Source: SYFY01 sp031385325
Lineage (GTDB): Bacteria > Pseudomonadota > Gammaproteobacteria > Pseudomonadales > Azotimanducaceae
Assembly (NCBI GenBank): GCA_031385325.1
Contig: JANNBJ010000218.1
Location: forward strand, 1 to 43,337
Direction: 5' to 3'
DNA: 43,337 nucleotides
The notes under the pieces were generated by a model. That model was not told where the DNA came from. It made no database searches and saw only the letters and a list, made by a program, of their open reading frames with translations. Made by a program: the position numbers and the translations under genes. Below are positions 38,884 to 43,337 of this stretch, piece after piece. How positions within the stretch are numbered: position 1 is the stretch's first letter; every line of letters starts with the position of its first letter.

Positions 38884-39825
38884 ATGGTGAACACAGAGAT
38901 GAAAGGGGCATCCTCAGCCATACGCACTCGGATGGTCGATGCGAATGGCCTTCGTTTCGAGGTGGATGAGTGTGGTGATGGCGAGCGCCTGGCGCTGTGC
39001 CTGCATGGTTTTCCTGAGCACAGTTTTTCCTGGCGTTATCAACTGCCGATGCTCGCGGAGCTTGGCTATCGGGCGTGGGCTCCCAATCTGCGGGGCTACG
39101 GCAATTCATCGCGTCCGGCGGGAATGGATTCCTACCGAATTGAACACCTGCTCGATGATGTTGCAGGACTGATCGATGCCTCTGGATGCAAGGAAACCGT
39201 GTTGCTGGCCCATGACTGGGGCGCGGTGATTGCGTGGTATTTCGCCATGCGTCAGCTCCGCCCACTGCAAAAGCTGGTGATCTGCAACGTTCCTCATCCA
39301 GGGCCGAGCAGCCGTCGTGGCATCAGCTGGGCACAACTGAAAAAATCCTGGTACATCCTGTTTTTCCAGTTGCCCTGGCTACCGGAAAAGCTGTTTGGCG
39401 CCGATGGCGCCAAAGCGATGGGAGACATCATGCGCAGTTCGGCGGTGGACAAAAGTCGATTTACACCGGACGTTGGCGAAGTCTATCGACGCAATGCCGC
39501 TCAGCCAGGCGCGCTCACGGCGATGATCAACTACTACCGGGCGCTGGTGCTGGGTGGTGGCATGCAACGACAGCAGAAGCTTGGATACCCGCTCATCGAA
39601 GCCCCAACACTGATGGTCTGGGGCGAAGATGATATGGCACTGACCAAAGAAACCACGTTCGGCACCGAAGACTTTGTGCGCTCCCTCACCATTCGGTATC
39701 TGCCTCACGTGTCGCACTGGGTGCAACAGGAACAGCCGGAAATCGTCAACGTGATGATCCGTGCGTTCCTTTGTGATGAACCGGTCCCGCAACTGGTATG
39801 GGAGCCGAAGCTCATCATCAGCTGA
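38884..39825 (+). CDS. Epoxide hydrolase-like alpha/beta-hydrolase
   Basis: Cytoplasmic alpha/beta-hydrolase, 313 aa. The features are those of soluble epoxide hydrolases: oxyanion motif HGFPE (41-45), nucleophile D111 in LLAHDWGAVIAW, acid near D250 in MVWGEDDMAL, base H278 in PHVSHW, and a lid tyrosine pair Y217/Y218 in INYYRAL. Epoxide hydrolases add water to epoxides to give diols; haloalkane dehalogenases share the nucleophile, but the HGFPE-lid Tyr pattern favours the former. The ATG at 38884 (GGAAGG upstream) is preferred over a frame start at 38812 that overlaps the divergent persulfide dioxygenase gene. It overlaps the amidohydrolase end by 8 nt. Confidence 0.92.
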   Translation: MVNTEMKGASSAIRTRMVDANGLRFEVDECGDGERLALCLHGFPEHSFSWRYQLPMLAELGYRAWAPNLRGYGNSSRPAGMDSYRIEHLLDDVAGLIDASGCKETVLLAHDWGAVIAWYFAMRQLRPLQKLVICNVPHPGPSSRRGISWAQLKKSWYILFFQLPWLPEKLFGADGAKAMGDIMRSSAVDKSRFTPDVGEVYRRNAAQPGALTAMINYYRALVLGGGMQRQQKLGYPLIEAPTLMVWGEDDMALTKETTFGTEDFVRSLTIRYLPHVSHWVQQEQPEIVNVMIRAFLCDEPVPQLVWEPKLIIS

Positions 39826-41029
39826 GGGAAAGGTAACGCTTCGGCACGGGCAACTTGAAGATCCGCGCGGTGTTCAGGCCAAGGATCTTGGCGCGCTCTG
39901 CGTCCGTCAGCCCGCCCATGGTTCGTTCGATGGCAGCCGCAGAGTGTGGCCAGGTACCTTCGTGATGCGGAAAGTCATTAGCCCACAGGAAGTTGTCGAC
40001 CAGACCCTGCTCGCGCGCGACAGCGAGCCCCGGCGGATCTTCCTGGAAGGTAGCGAACCCGTTCTGCCTGAAGTACTCGCTGGGTAACTGTTTGAGTTTG
40101 GGTCGCACCCACATGTGGTGTTTTCGGTAGGCCTCGTCCATGGCCGTCAATGCCCAGGCCACCCAGCCGATGCCGGCTTCTACCGAGCCAAAGATCAGTT
40201 TCGGAAAACGATCCAGCACACCGGATGCGCAGACGTTCGCAATCGGCTCCATGGTCGGCGCCAGCGAGTGCACGGCGTAGTTGATGATTGCACCACCGTT
40301 ACCCCGCGACGTGCGAGGGTCGCGGCCAGTGGAGACATGAAAGGTGATCGGCAGATCGACAGCCTGGATGCACGCCCACAGCGGATCGAATTCCGGCAGA
40401 TTGTAGTTGGGCGCCTCATGATCAGGCGGTCCCCACACGGGTTTGCAGGGCAGTGACAGCCCCTTGAAGCCGAGCTTCGCGCAGCGCTCGACCTCAGCGA
40501 TGGTTCCAGCGAGATCGCCCGGTGCAACACATGCCATCGGTGCCAGACGATCATTGAAAGCGCCAAACGTCTCCCACGCCCATTCGTTGTACGCACGACA
40601 CATGGCCTGACTGAATACAGGGTCCGGGGTCGCCCAGATCGTCAGTCCCCGGTTGGGAAACAGAATCTCGGCATCCACCCCATCCATGGCCAGATCCCGC
40701 AGACGCTCTTCAGGGGTCTTGCCGGATTTGTTGCGCAGCAGATCTTCGCCTTCGAAGGGGATGTTGCGAATGCGTAGTGGTCGAAACCCTTCTGTTTTCT
40801 GCATGGGATTGCCACTGGCGTCCATGACAACACCCGGCAATCGGTGATGGTACTTCGGGTCCATGCGATCAACCCAGAGGTTTCCAGGCTCCTGCACATG
40901 ACCATCCGCCGAGGCGATGAAATACTTGTCGGGATCCGCAGCATGAGCCGTTCGGGTCCAGCCGGCATGGCCGGGTGTGTCGCTGCGCCAGGCGTTGGCG
41001 GTGTCCGAAGTCTGAATTGTTTCGGCCAT
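39818..41029 (-). CDS. Amidohydrolase-2 (TIM-barrel) family protein
   Basis: Metal-dependent hydrolase or decarboxylase, 403 aa, of the amidohydrolase_2 / ACMSD-related family. Metal-site motifs are ASADGHVQEP (the D-x-H start), ITFHVSTGRD with a conserved His, and the C-terminal acidic motif ANDFPHHEGTWPHS. The sequence TFGAFNDRLAPMACV and GLSLPCKP fit family core strands. Members act in aromatic and heterocycle catabolism, e.g. decarboxylation or ring hydrolysis. It reads from the ATG at 41029, with GGGGA upstream. It converges with the epoxide hydrolase gene and diverges from the SDR gene, giving a compact degradative gene set on alternating strands. Confidence 0.88.
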   Translation of the reverse strand: MAETIQTSDTANAWRSDTPGHAGWTRTAHAADPDKYFIASADGHVQEPGNLWVDRMDPKYHHRLPGVVMDASGNPMQKTEGFRPLRIRNIPFEGEDLLRNKSGKTPEERLRDLAMDGVDAEILFPNRGLTIWATPDPVFSQAMCRAYNEWAWETFGAFNDRLAPMACVAPGDLAGTIAEVERCAKLGFKGLSLPCKPVWGPPDHEAPNYNLPEFDPLWACIQAVDLPITFHVSTGRDPRTSRGNGGAIINYAVHSLAPTMEPIANVCASGVLDRFPKLIFGSVEAGIGWVAWALTAMDEAYRKHHMWVRPKLKQLPSEYFRQNGFATFQEDPPGLAVAREQGLVDNFLWANDFPHHEGTWPHSAAAIERTMGGLTDAERAKILGLNTARIFKLPVPKRYLSLS

Positions 41030-41167
41030 GATCCGGTCCCCGAAAAAAGTTGAACGATGACGCCATGTCTACCTTATGCCAGCCAACGACAAAATTCGAC
41101 ACCGGACGCAGGAGCGAAGGAGGCAGAGTTAACTTAGACTCGCGGCTTTTCACGGCAGGGGCGTGTC

Positions 41168-41947
41168 ATGGGCAAGCTGGATGGCAGGGTGGCGGCAATT
41201 ACGGGTGGCACGGCAGGCATTGGTCTGGGTATTGCGCGGGCCTTTCTCGATGAGGGCGCCAGTGTCACCTTGATGGCCCGGAGCGCTGCCAAGGGCGCAG
41301 CGGCCCTGGCGACGCTTGGCGCCGGATCGCGAGCACGATTCATTGCCGGTGATGCGCAGGTACAAGCGGATGTCGAAGGATTTGTCGATGCTTCGATCGC
41401 CGCGTTTGGTCGTGTCGATATTCTTGTCAACAATGCCGGTGGCGCCACCGATCTGCAGCCGATCATGCAACTCAGTGATGCAGCGTTCGACAGCACGATC
41501 AAGTGGAACCTGTATTCGACCTTCTGGTCGACGCGCCGTGCATTGCCAGGCATGACCGAGCGAAAGTGGGGCCGGGTGATCAACATCTCTTCGGTCGAAG
41601 GCAAGATCGGCAAGATTGCCTTCAGCGCTTATACAGCCGCCAAACACGCAATCAACGGCCTCACCAAATCGGTTGCCCGCGAAGTTGGCGCACTTGGCGT
41701 CACGGTCAACGCGATCTGTCCGGGGCTTGTCATCACCGATATTGTCAAAGACAACGGACCTGCAACGGCTGAAGCCATGGGCATGACGTTTGATGAGATG
41801 GTCTCGATGTTTGCCCGCGAGGCGGCCATTCAAAGGCCGAACACCGTTGAAGAGATTGCGGCCATGGCCGTGCTGCTGGCCTCCGATGCCGGTGGTGGCA
41901 TCACTGGTGCGACCCTCAGCGTGGATGGTGGAACCGCACAGTACTGA
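41168..41947 (+). CDS. Classical SDR oxidoreductase
   Basis: NAD(P)-dependent short-chain dehydrogenase/reductase, 259 aa. Cofactor motif TGGTAGIGLGIARAF, the LVNNAGG strand, Ser in INISSVEGKIG and the catalytic Y-x3-K in AYTAAKHAINGLT are all present, followed by GVTVNAICPG. It is likely a ketone/alcohol interconverting enzyme (3-oxoacyl or cyclic alcohol). Beside the BVMO and hydrolase genes it could produce or consume the ketone substrate. The ATG at 41168 follows GGCAGGGG. Its 3' end overlaps the RND permease gene by 32 nt on the opposite strand. Cofactor preference is not certain. Confidence 0.92.
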   Translation: MGKLDGRVAAITGGTAGIGLGIARAFLDEGASVTLMARSAAKGAAALATLGAGSRARFIAGDAQVQADVEGFVDASIAAFGRVDILVNNAGGATDLQPIMQLSDAAFDSTIKWNLYSTFWSTRRALPGMTERKWGRVINISSVEGKIGKIAFSAYTAAKHAINGLTKSVAREVGALGVTVNAICPGLVITDIVKDNGPATAEAMGMTFDEMVSMFAREAAIQRPNTVEEIAAMAVLLASDAGGGITGATLSVDGGTAQY

Positions 41948-43337
41948 TTTGTGTCAGGCCGGACGGCTGGAGATGTCTGGACGCCAGCACCATGTAGACA
42001 CTCGGCAGTATGAAGAGCGTGAACACCGTGCCAATCAGCATGCCGGCGACCAGTATGATGCCGATGCTGTTGCGGGCTTCGGCGCCGGCACCACTGACCA
42101 GCACCAACGGAAAGTGGCCCATGACGGTGGCCCCGGTCGTCATGAGTACTGGGCGCAGGCGTGTGCTGGCCGCTTCCTTGATCGCTGCCAGTTTTTCCAG
42201 CCCCTGTTCCTGCAGCTGTCGCGCAAATTCGACGATGAGAATCGCGTTCTTGGCAATCAGACCCACCAGTGTGATGAACCCGACCTGGGAATAGATGTTG
42301 ATGGTGGTCCACCCGACAAAGGTGAACAGCAGTGCACCTGAGATCGCCAACGGCGCCGAGCCGATCAATACCACCAACGGATCCCGAAAGCTGTTGAACT
42401 GAACGGCAAGGGCGAAGTACACCAGCGCCAGCGATATGCCGAGCACGCCGAGCAAGGTATTGCCCTCCTGGCGCAATTGTCGTGATTCGCCTGCGTAATC
42501 GATGCTGTAACCGGCAGGCAGCTGTTCCCGCGCCGCATTCTCGAGTGTCGACAGTGCCTGTTCCTTGGTAGTGCCCGGCATGACACCGCCATAGATGCGA
42601 AAGGCATTGTTCTGCTGGAACTTGCCAAGCACGCGTGGACCCACTTCAGTCTTCAGCTCGGCCAGCGCGCTGAGTGGCATGAGTTCTCCGGCAGGTGTGC
42701 GCAACTGCAGCTGCAGTAATTGCGCAGGATTCAGTCGGTCCTGATCCTTGACCATGGGAATGACGCGATAGGCCTTGCCATTCAGATCGAAGCGATTGAT
42801 GAAGTTGCCGGACAGGAAGACGCTGAGCTGACGACTCACTTCCGCGAGGTCCATACCCAGGTCAGCGATACGTTCGCGATCGAGTTCGAAACGGGCCTGC
42901 GGAAGATCGATCCGCAGATCCGTATCCGTAAACATGAACGTTCCGGTCTGCATCACGCTTTGCATGAGCTTGTTAGCCTCCGGCAACATCATCTCTACCG
43001 GATCTGCCGACATGACCACCAGCTCGACACCAAACCGACCCGCGGTGGGCAACGCGGAAGGCAGAATGGGTCGCGCGGTAACACCATGAATCTGTGACAG
43101 ATTCTGGAAGGCCTGCGGCATCATCTGGTGCACGCTTTGTGATCGTGCATCGTATTCGGTGAATTGCATACCGCCAAATCCACCGGACCCGAACAGTACT
43201 TGCCACATGAATGTCGAGCCGGGCAGGTCCTGCATGGCTGCGACCACGTCATACATGTAGCGCTCGGTGTAGTCGAGGGACGCTTCGGGTGGAGCGGTGA
43301 TGACCACTCGAATATTGCCCTGATCTTCGAGCGGCGC
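41916..43337 (-). CDS. RND efflux permease, C-terminal part (5' end outside window)
   Basis: C-terminal 473 residues of an AcrB/MexB-type resistance-nodulation-division inner-membrane transporter. The frame is open to the window end and continues upstream: the first visible residues APLEDQGNIRVVITAPPEASLDYTERY correspond to the start of the second periplasmic half in RND proteins. The porter domain follows, then about five membrane helices (LLGVLGISLALVYFALAVQFNSF, GLIAKNAILIVEFARQLQEQ, GATVMGHFPLVLVSGAG, GIILVAGMLIGTVFTLFILP). These pumps export hydrophobic compounds with an adaptor and TolC-like outer channel; the adaptor is probably outside the window. Its end overlaps the SDR gene. Confidence 0.93.
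   Translation of the reverse strand, partial: APLEDQGNIRVVITAPPEASLDYTERYMYDVVAAMQDLPGSTFMWQVLFGSGGFGGMQFTEYDARSQSVHQMMPQAFQNLSQIHGVTARPILPSALPTAGRFGVELVVMSADPVEMMLPEANKLMQSVMQTGTFMFTDTDLRIDLPQARFELDRERIADLGMDLAEVSRQLSVFLSGNFINRFDLNGKAYRVIPMVKDQDRLNPAQLLQLQLRTPAGELMPLSALAELKTEVGPRVLGKFQQNNAFRIYGGVMPGTTKEQALSTLENAAREQLPAGYSIDYAGESRQLRQEGNTLLGVLGISLALVYFALAVQFNSFRDPLVVLIGSAPLAISGALLFTFVGWTTINIYSQVGFITLVGLIAKNAILIVEFARQLQEQGLEKLAAIKEAASTRLRPVLMTTGATVMGHFPLVLVSGAGAEARNSIGIILVAGMLIGTVFTLFILPSVYMVLASRHLQPSGLTQISTVRFHHPR

Overview
The window looks like chromosomal DNA from a fairly GC-rich Gammaproteobacterium with a free-living, oxidative, heterotrophic life style. That placement is inferred from gene content: an adjacent DUF2868 / DUF3482-GTPase pair, a REP-associated Y1 transposase of the type common in marine gammaproteobacteria, PhoX, RND efflux and many oxygenases. 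No rRNA, tRNA, prophage, CRISPR array or known defence system was seen. Coding density is high, with short intergenic gaps and several overlapping convergent gene ends.

Layout. 0-0.1 kb: nested inverted repeats at the window edge. 0.4-6 kb (+): response regulator, histidine kinase, GPH-type MFS carrier and Tat-exported PhoX-like phosphatase. 6.1-9.6 kb: a PPOX flavoprotein (-) and, divergently, pyruvate phosphate dikinase (+). 9.7-17.7 kb: acyl-CoA synthetase, glycosyltransferase, asparagine synthase, DUF4197, an NDH-2-like oxidoreductase and a lipoprotein of the Ca-dependent PI-PLC family. 17.8-19.9 kb: DFR-like epimerase, two 38-bp tandem repeats and a RAYT-type transposase.

20.2-24.8 kb (+): FAD monooxygenase, VOC-fold (extradiol dioxygenase-like) protein and an ICL/PEP-mutase-like lyase, which may form a catabolic module. 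Then comes a roughly 230-nt stretch of consecutive hairpins with a very strong Shine-Dalgarno sequence and a perfect intrinsic terminator (candidate structured RNA). A five-copy 15-bp tandem repeat and a DAO-family oxidoreductase follow. 24.9-28.9 kb: a type Ib-like parA / ribbon-helix-helix cassette (-) with a promoter that overlaps a 16-bp AT palindrome, divergent from the DUF2868 membrane protein and glycine-zipper GTPase pair (+). 28.9-34.3 kb: VOC protein coupled to an exported RidA, two methyltransferases and a DUF3604 lipoprotein.

34.4-43.3 kb: alternating-strand degradative genes: carboxylesterase, Baeyer-Villiger-type monooxygenase, persulfide dioxygenase-rhodanese fusion, epoxide hydrolase-like enzyme, amidohydrolase-2 protein and SDR, then the C-terminal part of an RND efflux permease cut by the window end. 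A BVMO next to an esterase fits ketone-to-ester-to-alcohol-plus-acid catabolism.

The most unusual items are the structured RNA candidate at 23.1-23.33 kb, the ParA/RHH + DUF2868/GTPase locus, a BVMO with Gln in place of the fingerprint His, a sugar-type C-methyltransferase in which three of four zinc-site cysteines are serines, and the RAYT with its tandem repeats. All family names rest on motif recognition by eye; no database search was run.
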